The notes: generated from the sequence alone by a model not told the origin. A stretch of DNA of 64,000 nucleotides from Salinibacterium sp. dk2585 (GCF_008001035.1 NZ_CP042856.1:1984001-2048000); one strand, 5' to 3'; counted from the first letter of the stretch, positions 11,600 to 23,922 are shown. Numbers and translations: made by a program.

Positions 11600-12460
11600 T
11601 CATGGCCGGATCGCCGTCGTCGCGCGGTCGCGGCCGAGCAGATCGCGGTGGGACGCGATCGCGAGCCAACCGTCCGTGCGGAGCAACTCGCTGATGGTCG
11701 ATGCCTGCTCCTCGCCATGTTCCATGACGAGCAGTCCGCCGGAGTGGAGCAGCGCGAGGCCGCGCTGGGAGACGACACGCACGACATCGAGGCCGTCGGC
11801 GCCGCCGTAGAGGGCGTGAGGCGGGTCGAAGAGCTGCACTTCGGGATCACGAGGAATCGCGTCGGCGGGGATGTAGGGCGGGTTCGAGATGACGACGTCG
11901 ACCGTGCCCTCGAGTTCGGCGAAGGCCTCGCCGAGGTCGACGAACTCGAGCACGGCGTTGCTCGCGCCGCTCTCGTCGAAGTTGCGCTTCGTCCAGGGGA
12001 AGGCATCGGGAGAGTTCTCAGCCGCGTACACGCGTGCGCGGGGAACCTCGGTCGCCATCGCGAGCGCGATCGCGCCCGAACCTGAACCGAGATCGACCGC
12101 AAGCGGCTCCGGCGATGCGACTGCCTGAAGGGCGTCGATCGCGAGCTGCACGACCTGCTCCGTCTCGGGGCGAGGCACGAAGACGCCGGGCCCAACCGCG
12201 AGCTCGAGCGAACGGAAGGGCGCCCTGCCGGTGATGTGCTGTAGCGGTTCGCGCGACGCACGGCGGCGCACGAGGGCCGTGAAGGCTGCGGCATCCGTCT
12301 CCGAGACCTCTGTGCCCGTCACGGCACGGGCCTGCACCTCGCCCCGGCTGAGCCCGAGCACGTGCCCGAGCAGGAGTTCGGCGTCGACCTGCGGCGTCGG
12401 CACTCCTGCCGCGGCAAGCGACTCGACCGCGGCAGTCCGCAGCTCAGCGACGGACGACAC
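11600..12460 (-). CDS. prmC: Peptide chain release factor N5-glutamine methyltransferase
   Basis: A 286-residue SAM-dependent methylase (HemK) that methylates the glutamine of the GGQ motif in release factors. An N-terminal helical domain is followed by a Rossmann fold with DLGSGSGAIALAMA and the catalytic NPPY in VISNPPYIPAD. I place the start at the GTG one base after the prfA stop (TGA, C, GTG), giving VSSVAELRTA. The frame is open for 27 more codons upstream, but these overlap prfA and show no homology. Immediate linkage to prfA, its substrate, supports the assignment. Confidence 0.93.
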   Translation of the reverse strand: MSSVAELRTAAVESLAAAGVPTPQVDAELLLGHVLGLSRGEVQARAVTGTEVSETDAAAFTALVRRRASREPLQHITGRAPFRSLELAVGPGVFVPRPETEQVVQLAIDALQAVASPEPLAVDLGSGSGAIALAMATEVPRARVYAAENSPDAFPWTKRNFDESGASNAVLEFVDLGEAFAELEGTVDVVISNPPYIPADAIPRDPEVQLFDPPHALYGGADGLDVVRVVSQRGLALLHSGGLLVMEHGEEQASTISELLRTDGWLAIASHRDLLGRDRATTAIRP

Positions 12461-12461
12461 G

Positions 12462-13541
12462 TCAGGACTGGTCGCCGAGGTCGGCGAGCCTGGCCTCCTC
12501 GTCGAACTGGATGCATGACTCGATGACCGGTCCGAGCGCACCGTTCATGACGCTGTCAAGGTTGTAGGCCTTGTAGCCCGTGCGGTGATCGGCGATGCGG
12601 TTCTCGGGGAAGTTGTAGGTGCGGATGCGCTCCGAGCGGTCCATCGTGCGGATCTGGCTCTTGCGGGCGTCGGAGGCAGCCGCCGCGATCTCCTCCTGCT
12701 GGCGCGCGAGGATGCGGGCACGGAGGACGCGCATGCCGGCCTCGCGGTTCTGCAGCTGGCTCTTCTCGTTCTGCATCGACACGACGATGCCGGTCGGGAG
12801 GTGCGTGATGCGCACGGCGGAGTCGGTCGTGTTGACCGACTGGCCGCCTGGGCCGCTCGAACGGTAGACGTCGATCTTGAGGTCGTTCTGGTTGATCTGC
12901 ACCTCTTCAGGCGCATCCACCTCGGGAAAGACGAGCACGCCCGTCGTGGAGGTGTGGATTCGACCCTGTGTCTCCGTCACGGGGACACGCTGCACGCGGT
13001 GCACGCCACCCTCGTACTTGAGGTGGGCCCACACGCCCTGCGACGGGTCGCTCGCGTTGGACTTGATGGCCACCTGCACGTTCTTGTAGCCGCCGAGGTC
13101 GCTCTCGTCGCTCTCGAGCATCTCGGTCTTCCACCCCATGCTCGCCGCGTACTGGAGGTACATGCGCAGGAGGTCGGCCGCGAAGAGTGCGCTCTCGGCG
13201 CCGCCCTCACCGCCCTTGATCTCCATGATCACGTCACGACCGTCGTCGGGGTCGCGCGGGATCAGCAGGCGCCGAAGCTTCTCCTGCGTCGTCGCCACGG
13301 CCTCTTCGAGCGCCGGGATCTCCTCCGCGAAGGCGGAATCTTCCTTGGCGAGTTCCTTCGCCGCGGCGAGATCCTGCTGGGCCTGCACCCAGTGCTCGTG
13401 TGCCGACTTGATCTGGCTGAGCTCGGCGTAGCGGCGGTTGACCTTCTTGGCTCGCGCCGCGTCGGCGTGCAGGGCCGGGTCGGATAGCTGCGTCTGCAGG
13501 TCCTCGTGCTCGGCCAGCAGCACGGCTACTGACTCGAACAC
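12462..13541 (-). CDS. prfA: Peptide chain release factor 1
   Basis: A 359-residue class I release factor that reads UAA and UAG. The stop-codon recognition motif PVT is at residues 187-189 (RF2 would have SPF), and the peptidyl-tRNA hydrolysis motif GGQ is at 232-234 in [14 protein letters not shown]. The start is GTG, 2 nt after the rho stop codon. The length is normal. It is followed by prmC, the methylase that modifies the GGQ glutamine. Confidence 0.97.
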   Translation of the reverse strand: MFESVAVLLAEHEDLQTQLSDPALHADAARAKKVNRRYAELSQIKSAHEHWVQAQQDLAAAKELAKEDSAFAEEIPALEEAVATTQEKLRRLLIPRDPDDGRDVIMEIKGGEGGAESALFAADLLRMYLQYAASMGWKTEMLESDESDLGGYKNVQVAIKSNASDPSQGVWAHLKYEGGVHRVQRVPVTETQGRIHTSTTGVLVFPEVDAPEEVQINQNDLKIDVYRSSGPGGQSVNTTDSAVRITHLPTGIVVSMQNEKSQLQNREAGMRVLRARILARQQEEIAAAASDARKSQIRTMDRSERIRTYNFPENRIADHRTGYKAYNLDSVMNGALGPVIESCIQFDEEARLADLGDQS

Positions 13542-13543
13542 GC

Positions 13544-15736
<2,193 letters not shown>

Positions 15737-15922
15737 TAAGAGGTTTCCTTTCCCAGCCAGGCGCCGAATCTGAAGAGGATGTGGCAGAACCTGACGGAGA
15801 GCTAGTCGCGCGTCGACCTCGGCCTCGACCACTGGCCTCTAAGGCGAAGCGGGGAGAAGGAGAGCGACGAAGCGATGCTGGTGATGGTGCAACCCGTGGC
15901 GCGAGATCGTGTCCGTGCCTGG
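15737..15922 (-). promoter_or_regulatory. rho leader with pyrimidine-rich stretch
   Basis: This 186-bp region separates thrB from rho. Read towards rho, the transcript contains a cytosine/uracil-rich, guanine-poor run at about 15841-15876, resembling a rut site, followed by the AAAGGAAA ribosome-binding site. Rho genes are often autoregulated by Rho-dependent attenuation in their leader. A clear -35/-10 pair was not found. The role of the run is inference. Confidence 0.4.
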
Positions 15923-16873
15923 CTAAGCCGAAGGCCTTGCCGGGTGCAGGTTCACTGTAGCACCTTTGAAGTCAACGGCGAGCATGAGCGACTGCCACGC
16001 GACACCCTGGTGCGCGGCCACGAGCTCGGCCGCGACAAGGCGTTCAGCGGGGTCGCTGCACAGGACGAGCACGGATGGCCCTGCCCCAGAGACGACGGCA
16101 GCATGGCCGTGGGCACGCAGCTCCTCAACGAGCGCGACGGTGTCGGGCATGGCGCTCGCCCGGTAGCTCTGGTGCAGGCGGTCCTCCGTCGCATCGTGGA
16201 GTAGTTCGGGGCTCTGGATGAGCGCCGCGATGAGGAGCGCTGAGCGGGAGACGTTGAAGATGGCGTCTTCGTGCGGCACAGAGGCAGGGCGGAGGCTGCG
16301 GGCCAGCTCGGTCGAGAGCGTGTGCTCGGGCACGCACACGAGCGGCGAGACACCGCGGTGCACGATGAGCTTCTTGTGCTGGGGGCCGTGCTCACCCGTC
16401 CAAGCGATCGTCAGGCCGCCGAAGAGCGCCGGCGCGACGTTGTCGGGGTGGCCCTCGAGTTCGGATGCAATAGAGAGGAGCGCGTTGGAGTCGAGGTCGA
16501 CGATGCCCTCGAGGAGGCCCTTCGCCGCCATGATTCCGGAGACGATCGCGGCACCGGAGGAGCCAAGCCCTCGCCCGTGCGGGATGCTGTTGTGCGCGAC
16601 GAGGTCGAGGCCCGGCACCGGCACGCCGTAGCGCTCGAGCGTGAAGCGGATCGACCGCACGACGAGGTTCGACTCGTCCGTGGGCACCTCTCCCTCACCG
16701 ATGCCATGCACCTCGACGGTCGCGCCGGGCTGCTCCCGCACCGTGACCTCGAGGTCGTCATACAGCGCGAGCGCAAGGCCGAGCGTGTCGAATCCCGGGC
16801 CCAGGTTCGCGGAGGTCGCGGGAACCTTGACCGTCACCGACCTCCCGATCGGCGGGGCCTCCAGTGTGGTCAT
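15923..16873 (-). CDS. thrB: Homoserine kinase
   Basis: A 316-residue GHMP kinase that phosphorylates homoserine to O-phosphohomoserine, the substrate of ThrC. The ATP-binding motif is [16 protein letters not shown], preceded by [15 protein letters not shown]. The start is the ATG that overlaps the thrC stop (ATGA), giving [10 protein letters not shown]; an upstream extension lies inside thrC and is not conserved. It ends the lysA-hom-thrC-thrB run. A 186-bp gap follows before rho. Confidence 0.95.
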   Translation of the reverse strand: MTTLEAPPIGRSVTVKVPATSANLGPGFDTLGLALALYDDLEVTVREQPGATVEVHGIGEGEVPTDESNLVVRSIRFTLERYGVPVPGLDLVAHNSIPHGRGLGSSGAAIVSGIMAAKGLLEGIVDLDSNALLSIASELEGHPDNVAPALFGGLTIAWTGEHGPQHKKLIVHRGVSPLVCVPEHTLSTELARSLRPASVPHEDAIFNVSRSALLIAALIQSPELLHDATEDRLHQSYRASAMPDTVALVEELRAHGHAAVVSGAGPSVLVLCSDPAERLVAAELVAAHQGVAWQSLMLAVDFKGATVNLHPARPSA

Positions 16874-17952
16874 GCCGTCGCTTTCTCCAGTCCGAGCACG
16901 CCGGCGACCTGTGCCGTGTCGACGGGAACGACCGTCGGCTGCACATCCGCGCCGTCGGCACCGCGCAGTGCCCACTGCGGGTCCTTCAGGCCGTGGCCGG
17001 TGACGGTCAGCACGACGGTCGACCCGGCGGGAACGATGCCAGCTTCCGCGCGCTCGAGCAGGCCGGCGACGCTGATGGCGGATGCGGGCTCGACGAAGAT
17101 GCCGACCTCGGCGGAGAGGATGCGGTGCGCCTCGAGGATCTTGTCATCGCTGATGGCGCCGAAGTAGCCGTCGCTCGTCTCGCGCGCCGCGAGGGCGAGC
17201 TCCCACGATGCCGGGTTGCCGATGCGGATCGCGCTTGCGATCGTGTCGGGGTTCTTGACGACGTGGCCGTCGACGATGGGCGCGCTTCCTGCGGCCTGGA
17301 AACCGAACATCCGGGGCAGTCGAGTCGACACCCCCCGCTCCAGCTCCTCGCTGTAGCCCCGGAAGTAGGCCGTGTAGTTGCCCGCGTTGCCGACCGGAAT
17401 GAAGTGGAAGTCCGGGGCATCCTCGAGCACCTCGACGACCTCGAACGCGGCCGTCTTCTGGCCCTCGATGCGGTCGTTGTTGACCGAGTTCACGAGGTGC
17501 ACGGGGTAGTTCTCGGCGAGGTCACGCGCGATGTCGAGGCAGTCGTCGAAGTTGCCCTGCACCTGGAGGAGCTGCGCATTGTGCGCGATCGCCTGCGCGA
17601 GCTTGCCCATCGCGATCTTGCCCTCCGGCACGAGCACCGCCGCGGTGATGCCCGCGTGTGTCGCGTAGGCGGCCGCCGACGCCGAGGTGTTGCCGGTCGA
17701 GGCGCAGATGACGGCCTTGGCGCCGCGCTCGACGGCCTTCGTGACGGCCATCGTCATGCCGCGGTCCTTGAAGGAGCCCGTCGGGTTCATGCCCTCGTAC
17801 TTGACCCACACCTTCGCGCCTGTGCGCGCCGAGAGTGCCGGGGCGGGGAGGAGCGGGGTGCCGCCTTCGCCGAGGGTCACGACGGGGGTGGCATCCGTCA
17901 CGTCGAGCCGGTCAGCGTACTCGCGGATAACTCCGCGCCATTGGTGGGCCAT
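16870..17952 (-). CDS. thrC: Threonine synthase
   Basis: A 360-residue PLP enzyme that converts O-phosphohomoserine to threonine. The PLP lysine is K62 in [11 protein letters not shown] and the phosphate-binding loop is [13 protein letters not shown]. It belongs to the shorter fold-type II form found in actinobacteria. The gap to hom upstream is 60 bp and it overlaps thrB downstream, so hom, thrC and thrB are expected to act as one transcription unit. Confidence 0.95.
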   Translation of the reverse strand: MAHQWRGVIREYADRLDVTDATPVVTLGEGGTPLLPAPALSARTGAKVWVKYEGMNPTGSFKDRGMTMAVTKAVERGAKAVICASTGNTSASAAAYATHAGITAAVLVPEGKIAMGKLAQAIAHNAQLLQVQGNFDDCLDIARDLAENYPVHLVNSVNNDRIEGQKTAAFEVVEVLEDAPDFHFIPVGNAGNYTAYFRGYSEELERGVSTRLPRMFGFQAAGSAPIVDGHVVKNPDTIASAIRIGNPASWELALAARETSDGYFGAISDDKILEAHRILSAEVGIFVEPASAISVAGLLERAEAGIVPAGSTVVLTVTGHGLKDPQWALRGADGADVQPTVVPVDTAQVAGVLGLEKATA

Positions 17953-18012
17953 GATGAACCTTCTACTCGGAGCCTTCTATCGGTGGTGCTTCGGGATCGC
18001 CGTGGTGGGCGG

Positions 18013-19338
18013 CTAGTCGGTGCCCTCTACGCGCAGCACGGAGGTGACCGACCTCACGGTGTCGCTGTGCGCCGCGAGGGCCTCGACTGTATCGGCGAGG
18101 GACGCCTCGGATGCCTCGTGCGTGCCGATCACAAGGGTAGCGGTGGCCGCGGCGCCGTCGTCGCCGGGCGAGCTGACCGACTGGTGCACGGTCTCGACCG
18201 AGACGCCGTGCTCGCTGAACACGGCGGCGACGGAAGCGAGCACACCGGGCCGGTCGTTGACGAGGAGGCTGATCTGGTAACGGGTGCTGACGCTCTCGAT
18301 CGGCAGCAGGGGCAGGTCGGCGTGCGTCGACTCCGCGAGGCCCGGGCCGCCGATGACGTGGCGCCTTGCCGCCGAGACGACGTCACCCAGCACGGCCGAG
18401 GCGGTCTCGAGCCCGCCGGCGCCTGCACCGTAGAACATGAGGTCGCCGGCGGCCTCGGCCTCAACGAAGACCGCGTTCTTGGCGCCATGCACTGCGGCGA
18501 GCGGGTGCGTGCGGGGCACGAGCGCCGGATAGACCCGCGCGCTCACCCCGGCGTCACCGTCGGCGTCGATGAGCCGCTCGCAGATCGCGAGGAGCTTGAT
18601 GACGTAGCCGGCGCGACGCGCGGCCTCGACCTGCTCGCCCGTGACCGAGGTGATGCCCTGGCGGTAAACGGCCTCGATGGGCACGGCAGTGTGGAAGGCG
18701 AGGCTCGCGAGGATCGCCGCCTTCTGCGCGGCGTCGTAGCCCTCGATGTCTGCCGTGGGGTCGGCCTCCGCGTAGCCAAGTTCGGTCGCGGCGGCGAGGG
18801 CCTCCTCGAGGCTCTGGCCATCCGTGTCCATGCGGTCGAGGATGTAGTTGGTCGTGCCGTTGACGATGCCCAGGATGCGGTTGACGTGGTCACCCGCGAG
18901 GCTGTCGCGCAGCGGACGGATGATGGGGATCGCGCCGGCGACGGCCGCCTCGTAGTAGAGCTGCGCGCCGACCTGCTCGGCCGCGGCGAAGAGCTCGGGG
19001 CCGTGGGTCGCGATGAGCGCCTTGTTGGCTGTGACGACGTCCGCGCCTGCGTTGAGGGCCTGCAGGATGTAGCTGCGCGCGGGCTCGATGCCGCCGATCA
19101 GCTCGATGACGATGTCGGCGCCCACGATGAGCGATTCCGCATCCGTCGTGAGGAGCTCACGCGGGATGTCGGCGGTGCGCGGGGCGTCGACATCGCGAAC
19201 CGCGACACCGATCAGTTCGAAGCCGGCGCCGGCGCGAAGCGCGAGCTCGTCTCCGTGCTTCTGCAGCTGCGCCACCACCTGGGCGCCGACGGAGCCCGCA
19301 CCCAGGAGGGCGACGCGCAAGTTTCGGTACTCGATCAT
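18013..19338 (-). CDS. hom: Homoserine dehydrogenase
   Basis: A 441-residue enzyme that reduces aspartate semialdehyde to homoserine with NAD(P)H. The nucleotide-binding motif is ALLGAGSVGAQVV, the catalytic region includes EAAVAGAIPIIRPL, and a C-terminal ACT domain begins near SLLVNDRPGVLASVAAVF. The ACT domain suggests feedback inhibition by threonine. It starts 2 nt after lysA. Its product also feeds metX and metY located near 55-57 kb in this window. Confidence 0.96.
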   Translation of the reverse strand: MIEYRNLRVALLGAGSVGAQVVAQLQKHGDELALRAGAGFELIGVAVRDVDAPRTADIPRELLTTDAESLIVGADIVIELIGGIEPARSYILQALNAGADVVTANKALIATHGPELFAAAEQVGAQLYYEAAVAGAIPIIRPLRDSLAGDHVNRILGIVNGTTNYILDRMDTDGQSLEEALAAATELGYAEADPTADIEGYDAAQKAAILASLAFHTAVPIEAVYRQGITSVTGEQVEAARRAGYVIKLLAICERLIDADGDAGVSARVYPALVPRTHPLAAVHGAKNAVFVEAEAAGDLMFYGAGAGGLETASAVLGDVVSAARRHVIGGPGLAESTHADLPLLPIESVSTRYQISLLVNDRPGVLASVAAVFSEHGVSVETVHQSVSSPGDDGAAATATLVIGTHEASEASLADTVEALAAHSDTVRSVTSVLRVEGTD

Positions 19339-19340
19339 GG

Positions 19341-20765
19341 CTATCCGTTCCTTCTCGCCGGGACGAGTCCCGCATCCCGCGACAGCAGGTCTTCTTCAGT
19401 CTCGCCGCGCACGATCACGCGGGCCTGCCCGTCGCGAACCGCGACGACCGCGGGCCGCGCGAGATAGTTGTAGTTGCTGGAGAGTGACCAGCAGTAGGCG
19501 CCCGTCGCCGGCACGGCGACGAGGTCGCCGGGGCGCACGTCGGAGGGCAGGTAGTCGGCTCGCACGACGACATCGCCGCTCTCGCAGTGCTTGCCCGCGA
19601 TGCGCACGAGCGCCGGGTCGGCGTCGGATGCGCGGCTCGCGATGCGCACGGTGTAGTCGGCTTCGTAGAGGGCCGGCCGGATGTTGTCGCCCATTCCCCC
19701 ATCGACACTCACGTACTTGCGCACGGCGGATTCGGCGTCGGTCGTGCCGCCCATGGCCACGAGCACGTCTTTGACCGTGCCGACCTCATAGAGCGTGAAC
19801 GTCGAGGGGCCCACGATGGCGCGACCCGGTTCGACCGCCACGACGGGCACGGGGATGCCGAGCCGCGCCGATTCCGCCGCGACGATCTGGGCGAGGGAGC
19901 GTGCGATCTCGGGGAGGGAGATGGCCTCGTCGACGCTCGTGTAGGCAATGCCGAAGCCCCCGCCGAGGTTGAGCTCGGGAACAGGGCCGTCCTTGAGCAG
20001 TTCTGCCTGCAGGTTCATGAGCCGGCGGGCGGATTCACCGAAGCCGACCGACTCGAAGATCTGGGAACCGATGTGTGCGTGCAGCCCGGTGAACTCGAGC
20101 GAGTCGTGCGATCGGATGCTGGCGACGAGCGCCGCGGCATCCGCAAGGGCGATGCCGAACTTCTGGTCTTCGCGAGCGGTGGCGAGGTATTCGTGCGTGC
20201 TCGCGTGCACGCCGCTGTTGACGCGCAGGCGCACCCTCTGGCGCACTCCGTGGCGGGTGGCCGCGTCAGCGACGCGCTCGACCTCTTCGGCGCTGTCGAT
20301 GACGATGACCCCGACACCGGATGCCACGGAGCGGTCGATCTCGCGGAGCGACTTGTTGTTGCCGTGGTGGCCGAGCCGAGCCGGGTCGACGCCAGCCGCG
20401 AGCGCGACCGCCAGTTCGCCTTCGCTCGCGACGTCGATGTACAGGCCCTCTTCGGTCACCCAGCGTGCGACCTCGGCGGAGAGGAAGGCCTTGCCCGCGT
20501 AGTAGACCTTGGCCGAGCTGCCGACGGCGGCAAACTCCCGGTCGAACGAGGTGCGGGCCTCGCGAGCACGGTGGCGCACGTCGGTTTCGTCCATGACGTA
20601 GAGGGGCGTGCCGTACTCGGCGGCCAGCTGTGTCGCGGGAACCCCGCCGATCTCGATGACGCCCTCTGCCCCGCGGGAGACGCTGCGGGCCCAGATCGCC
20701 GGGTCGAGCTCGTTGGCGTCAGCGGGCACGGCAAGCCAGTCGGGGGCGAGCGGGTTGGAGGTCAC
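19341..20765 (-). CDS. lysA: Diaminopimelate decarboxylase
   Basis: A 474-residue fold-type III PLP enzyme making lysine from meso-diaminopimelate. The PLP lysine is K92 in VYYAGKAFLS, and the glycine-rich phosphate site is LNLGGGFGIAY. The C-terminal half carries the substrate site with CESGDVVV. I chose the GTG start with AAGG about 9 nt upstream, giving VTSNPLAPDW. A frame open for 62 more codons upstream has no conservation and would run into the preceding gene. Confidence 0.95.
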   Translation of the reverse strand: MTSNPLAPDWLAVPADANELDPAIWARSVSRGAEGVIEIGGVPATQLAAEYGTPLYVMDETDVRHRAREARTSFDREFAAVGSSAKVYYAGKAFLSAEVARWVTEEGLYIDVASEGELAVALAAGVDPARLGHHGNNKSLREIDRSVASGVGVIVIDSAEEVERVADAATRHGVRQRVRLRVNSGVHASTHEYLATAREDQKFGIALADAAALVASIRSHDSLEFTGLHAHIGSQIFESVGFGESARRLMNLQAELLKDGPVPELNLGGGFGIAYTSVDEAISLPEIARSLAQIVAAESARLGIPVPVVAVEPGRAIVGPSTFTLYEVGTVKDVLVAMGGTTDAESAVRKYVSVDGGMGDNIRPALYEADYTVRIASRASDADPALVRIAGKHCESGDVVVRADYLPSDVRPGDLVAVPATGAYCWSLSSNYNYLARPAVVAVRDGQARVIVRGETEEDLLSRDAGLVPARRNG

Positions 20766-20835
20766 AGGGGCCTTACGGTCGAGAGGGGTCGGGCGGTCGT
20801 CGAGGTGCGCGCCGGGCACGCCTCCACAAATCCTA

Positions 20836-21543
20836 TTACTCGGCGGGCGCTTCGCCCTCCGCGGCGTCTTCCGTGACGCACTCCCCACGCGTGGAGAGGG
20901 CGTCGAGATCCGTGGGCACTCCGCTGCCGTGGGCCGTGAACTCGAGCGCACCGTCGCTGACCGTGACGCCCGTGAGCCGGATCGACTCGGGCAGGAGTGA
21001 CGCCGAGCAGACCTTCACTCCAGCGGTGGCGAGGTCGACGAACTGGCTGAGGTCGATGTCGACCGCGTCACCCGCTGTAACGCCGACCGCCGTCAGCACG
21101 AGGTGGCCCGTCTCGTCGAGCGTCGGCTCGAGCGCGACCGAGAACGGGATGACCGTGCCGAGCACCTCGATCTCGCTGCCCACGGCAATCGCACCGTCGG
21201 CGATGGTCACGTCGCCCGTGTACCCCGCGTTCTCAGCGAGCCGGTCGAGGCCCTCCGAACCGAGCGTGAAGGTCACGTCGACGTCATCGAGTTCACCCCG
21301 CGCGACCTGCATCAGCATCGAGAAGCCGTTGATGGTGACATCCGCCCCCACCGACTTGCCCGGCACGCGCCGCTTGATCTCGGCCTCGGCCCTCGTTTCG
21401 GCGAAGTCGCGCAGGCCCATGTCGATCAGCACGAAGGCGCCAGCCAGCATTGCCGCGGCGACCGTGAGGCCGATGATCGCCTTCAGGATGCGTCGGCCGA
21501 CGCTTGGCTTCGGGTTGCGCGGATCGACGGGCCGGCGAGCCAT
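20836..21543 (-). CDS. DUF2993 (LmeA-like) membrane-anchored protein
   Basis: A 235-residue protein with one membrane helix near the N-terminus (about residues 18-40), followed by an exported domain of the DUF2993 type beginning around MGLRDFAETRAEAEIKRR. The mycobacterial relative LmeA binds phospholipids and takes part in lipomannan maturation; the exact role here is unknown. An acidic tail (ECVTEDAAEGEAPAE) closes the protein. It sits between argS and lysA, 2 nt after the argS stop. Co-expression with argS is likely from the spacing. Confidence 0.8.
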   Translation of the reverse strand: MARRPVDPRNPKPSVGRRILKAIIGLTVAAAMLAGAFVLIDMGLRDFAETRAEAEIKRRVPGKSVGADVTINGFSMLMQVARGELDDVDVTFTLGSEGLDRLAENAGYTGDVTIADGAIAVGSEIEVLGTVIPFSVALEPTLDETGHLVLTAVGVTAGDAVDIDLSQFVDLATAGVKVCSASLLPESIRLTGVTVSDGALEFTAHGSGVPTDLDALSTRGECVTEDAAEGEAPAE

Positions 21544-21545
21544 GG

Positions 21546-23195
21546 CTACATCCTCTCGGGAGCTGAGACGCCGAGCAGGCCGAGCGCGGTGCGGAGCACC
21601 TGGCCGGTGGCGTCGTTGAGCCAGAGGCGCGACGAATGCACGGATGTCACGGGCTCATCGCCCAGCGGCGTGACCCGGCAGTTGTCGTACCAACGGTGGT
21701 AGGAGCCCGCGAGCTGCTCCGCGTAGCGGGCCACGCGGTGTGGCTCACGGAGTTCGGCGGCGTGCGCGACGACGCGCGGGAACTCGGCGAGCGCCCCCAG
21801 CAGCACGCTCTCGGTCTCGTGCTCGAGCGTCGACGCGTCGAAGCCCTCGCGGGTGACCCCGGATGCGGCGGCGTTGCGGGTCACCTGGTTGGTGCGGGCG
21901 TGCGCGTACTGCACGTAGAAGACGGGGTTGTCGTTGGTGCGGCGCTGCAGGATCTCGGGATCGAGGGTGAGGGGCGAGTCGGCCGGATAGCGCGCGAGGG
22001 AGTAGCGCAGGGCATCCGTTCCCAGCCAGGCCTGCAGGTCGTTGAGTTCGATGATGTTGCCGGCGCGCTTCGACAGCTTGGCGCCGTTGATCGAGACGAG
22101 CTGGCCGATGAGCACCTCGACGTCCTTCTCGGGGTCGTCGCCGGATGCCCCCGCGATCGCCTTGATGCGGTGCACGTAGCCGTGGTGGTCGGCGCCGAGC
22201 AGGTAGATCTTGTGGCCGAAGCCGCGGTCGGTCTTGCTCAGGTAGTAGGCGGCGTCGGCGGCGAAGTAGGTGTAGATGCCGTTGCCGCGCTTGATGACAC
22301 GATCCTTGTCGTCGCCGAAGGTCGTCGTGCGCACCCAGATCGCGTCGTCTTCGTCATAGACGTGTCCCTGTTCGCGGAGGCGTTCGACGGCCGTGTCGAT
22401 CTTGCTGGGCGCGCCCTCGTGCAGCTGCCGTTCCGAGAACCAGACGTCGAAGTGCACGTTGAAGCGGGCGAGGGAGTCCTTGATCTCCTGCAACTGCAAC
22501 TCGTAGCCGAGTTCGCGGGCCGTCGCGAGCGCCTCCGCGTCGGGCAGCTCGAGCAGCCCGGGCTCACGCTCGAGCACGGCCTTCGCGAGGTCGGCGACAT
22601 ACTGCCCTGGGTAGCCGTTCTCGGGCGTCGGCTCCCCCTTCGCCGCGGCAAGCACGCTCGCGCCAAAGTTGTCCATCTGGTTGCCGGCGTCGTTGATGTA
22701 GAACTCGTTGGCGACCTCCGCGCCGGCGGCGCGCAGCACGCGGCTAAGCGCATCACCCAGCGCCGCCCAGCGGGTGTGCCCGATGTGGAGGGGGCCGGTC
22801 GGGTTGGCGGACACGAACTCGAGGTTGATCGTCTGGCCCGCGAGCGCATCGCTGCGACCGTAGGCGTCGCCCTGCTCCACGATCGACTTGGCCAGCGCCC
22901 CGGCGGCCGCGGCATCGAGGGTCACGTTGATGAAGCCGGGGCCAGCGACATCCACCGCGGCGACGCCCTCGACGTCCTTCAGGGCCGAGGCGATCTCCGT
23001 GGCGAGCTCGCGCGGGTTGGCGCCCAGCTTCTTCGCGAGCTTCATGGCGACGCTCGACGCCCAGTCACCGTGGTCCCGGTTGCGAGGCCGGTCGAGCCGC
23101 ACGTCGTCGATGGTGACGGATGCGTCACTCCCGCGGGCCGCGATCGTGGCGTTGACGATATCGAGCAGGGCGGCGGAGAGTTCAGCGGGGGTCAC
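21546..23195 (-). CDS. argS: Arginine--tRNA ligase
   Basis: A 549-residue class I aminoacyl-tRNA synthetase. The HIGH motif appears in ANPTGPLHIGHTRW and the KMSKS-equivalent as AKLSKRAGN. The N-terminal Add-1 domain and the C-terminal anticodon-binding domain are complete. The start is GTG. A TAGAAT hexamer ends 7 nt before it and no Shine-Dalgarno is present, which points to a leaderless mRNA. It heads the long minus-strand block. A tRNA-Arg gene lies 0.8 kb away on the other strand. Confidence 0.97.
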   Translation of the reverse strand: MTPAELSAALLDIVNATIAARGSDASVTIDDVRLDRPRNRDHGDWASSVAMKLAKKLGANPRELATEIASALKDVEGVAAVDVAGPGFINVTLDAAAAGALAKSIVEQGDAYGRSDALAGQTINLEFVSANPTGPLHIGHTRWAALGDALSRVLRAAGAEVANEFYINDAGNQMDNFGASVLAAAKGEPTPENGYPGQYVADLAKAVLEREPGLLELPDAEALATARELGYELQLQEIKDSLARFNVHFDVWFSERQLHEGAPSKIDTAVERLREQGHVYDEDDAIWVRTTTFGDDKDRVIKRGNGIYTYFAADAAYYLSKTDRGFGHKIYLLGADHHGYVHRIKAIAGASGDDPEKDVEVLIGQLVSINGAKLSKRAGNIIELNDLQAWLGTDALRYSLARYPADSPLTLDPEILQRRTNDNPVFYVQYAHARTNQVTRNAAASGVTREGFDASTLEHETESVLLGALAEFPRVVAHAAELREPHRVARYAEQLAGSYHRWYDNCRVTPLGDEPVTSVHSSRLWLNDATGQVLRTALGLLGVSAPERM

Positions 23196-23202
23196 GATTC
23201 GA

Positions 23203-23208
23203 ATTCTA
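23203..23208 (-). promoter_or_regulatory. -10 element of argS (leaderless start)
   Basis: The hexamer reads TAGAAT on the minus strand and ends 7 nt before the argS GTG. Transcription would therefore begin at or next to the start codon. No convincing -35 element was found. Confidence 0.55.
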
Positions 23209-23245
23209 TCGGGTGGGTCATCCGGGGGTCGGCGGCCGTCCCGGG

Positions 23246-23251
23246 CATGAT
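23246..23251 (+). promoter_or_regulatory. Possible -10 element of the 23258 lipoprotein gene
   Basis: CATGAT lies exactly 6 nt before the GTG start, the same spacing seen at many other genes of this window. The match to TATAAT is 4 of 6. Support is weaker than for the TANNNT examples. Confidence 0.35.
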
Positions 23252-23257
23252 GGTGGG

Positions 23258-23896
23258 GTGAACCTCGAGAAGCCCTCCCCCGTCCAGGCCCCCGCTGGCA
23301 TCGCGCGTCGACGTCGTCTCGCCGCCGTCGGTGTCGCCCTTGCGGGGCTCCTCGCGCTCAGCGGCTGCGCAACGACCGAGCCCACGCCCACTCCGGGCGC
23401 CTCCGGTTCACCCTCCCCCTCGGCGAGTCCCTCGACGAGTCCCTCCGCGAGCGCCGAGCCGGGCGAGGCGCCCGCCCCGCCCGCCGACGAGGCGACCCCC
23501 GTCGGCGTCACCTGCCAGCAGCTCATCACCCCCGACGACCTCTACGCCTACAACCCCAACCTGGCGCACATCGACGGCGAGGCGCCCGCGGCCGGCACCC
23601 CCGGCGCACGGGCCGTTGCTGCGAAGGGCGTGGCCTGCGTCTACCGCAACCTCACGAGCAACGAGACAATCGTCGTGTCCGCGTCCACGCCGGGGCCGAC
23701 CGCGCTCACCCAGGCGCGCGCCGAACTCTCGGCAAGCGCGACGCCTGCCGACGGGCTCGGTGGCGAGGGATGGTTCGGGGGCGGCACCGCGACCGTCATC
23801 GCGGGCGAGCACCTCGTGACCGTGTCATCCGACATCTTCACGGCCCCCGCCGACGCGGCCCAGCTGACCACGACCGCCGTCTCGCATCTCCCTTAG
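23258..23896 (+). CDS. Secreted lipoprotein of unknown function
   Basis: A 212-residue protein starting at GTG (VNLEKPSPVQ). A positively charged n-region with RRRRL, a hydrophobic stretch and the lipobox LSGC make it a lipoprotein. A Ser/Pro/Thr-rich linker (about residues 45-85) leads to a globular domain beginning VTCQQLITPDDLYAYNP, with a second cysteine at AKGVACVYRN that could form a disulphide. The domain resembles that of the lipoprotein at 43551, so they may be paralogues. Function is unknown. It diverges from argS with 62 bp between the starts. Confidence 0.8.
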   Translation: MNLEKPSPVQAPAGIARRRRLAAVGVALAGLLALSGCATTEPTPTPGASGSPSPSASPSTSPSASAEPGEAPAPPADEATPVGVTCQQLITPDDLYAYNPNLAHIDGEAPAAGTPGARAVAAKGVACVYRNLTSNETIVVSASTPGPTALTQARAELSASATPADGLGGEGWFGGGTATVIAGEHLVTVSSDIFTAPADAAQLTTTAVSHLP

Positions 23897-23922
23897 GAGT
23901 GACAGGCCGCCCCTTGGCGGAC

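Noticed and set aside
16864-19467. Long plus-strand frame of 867 codons opposite thrC and hom
   Set aside because: It is antisense to two clear conserved genes, has no recognisable domain and arises from high GC codon bias.
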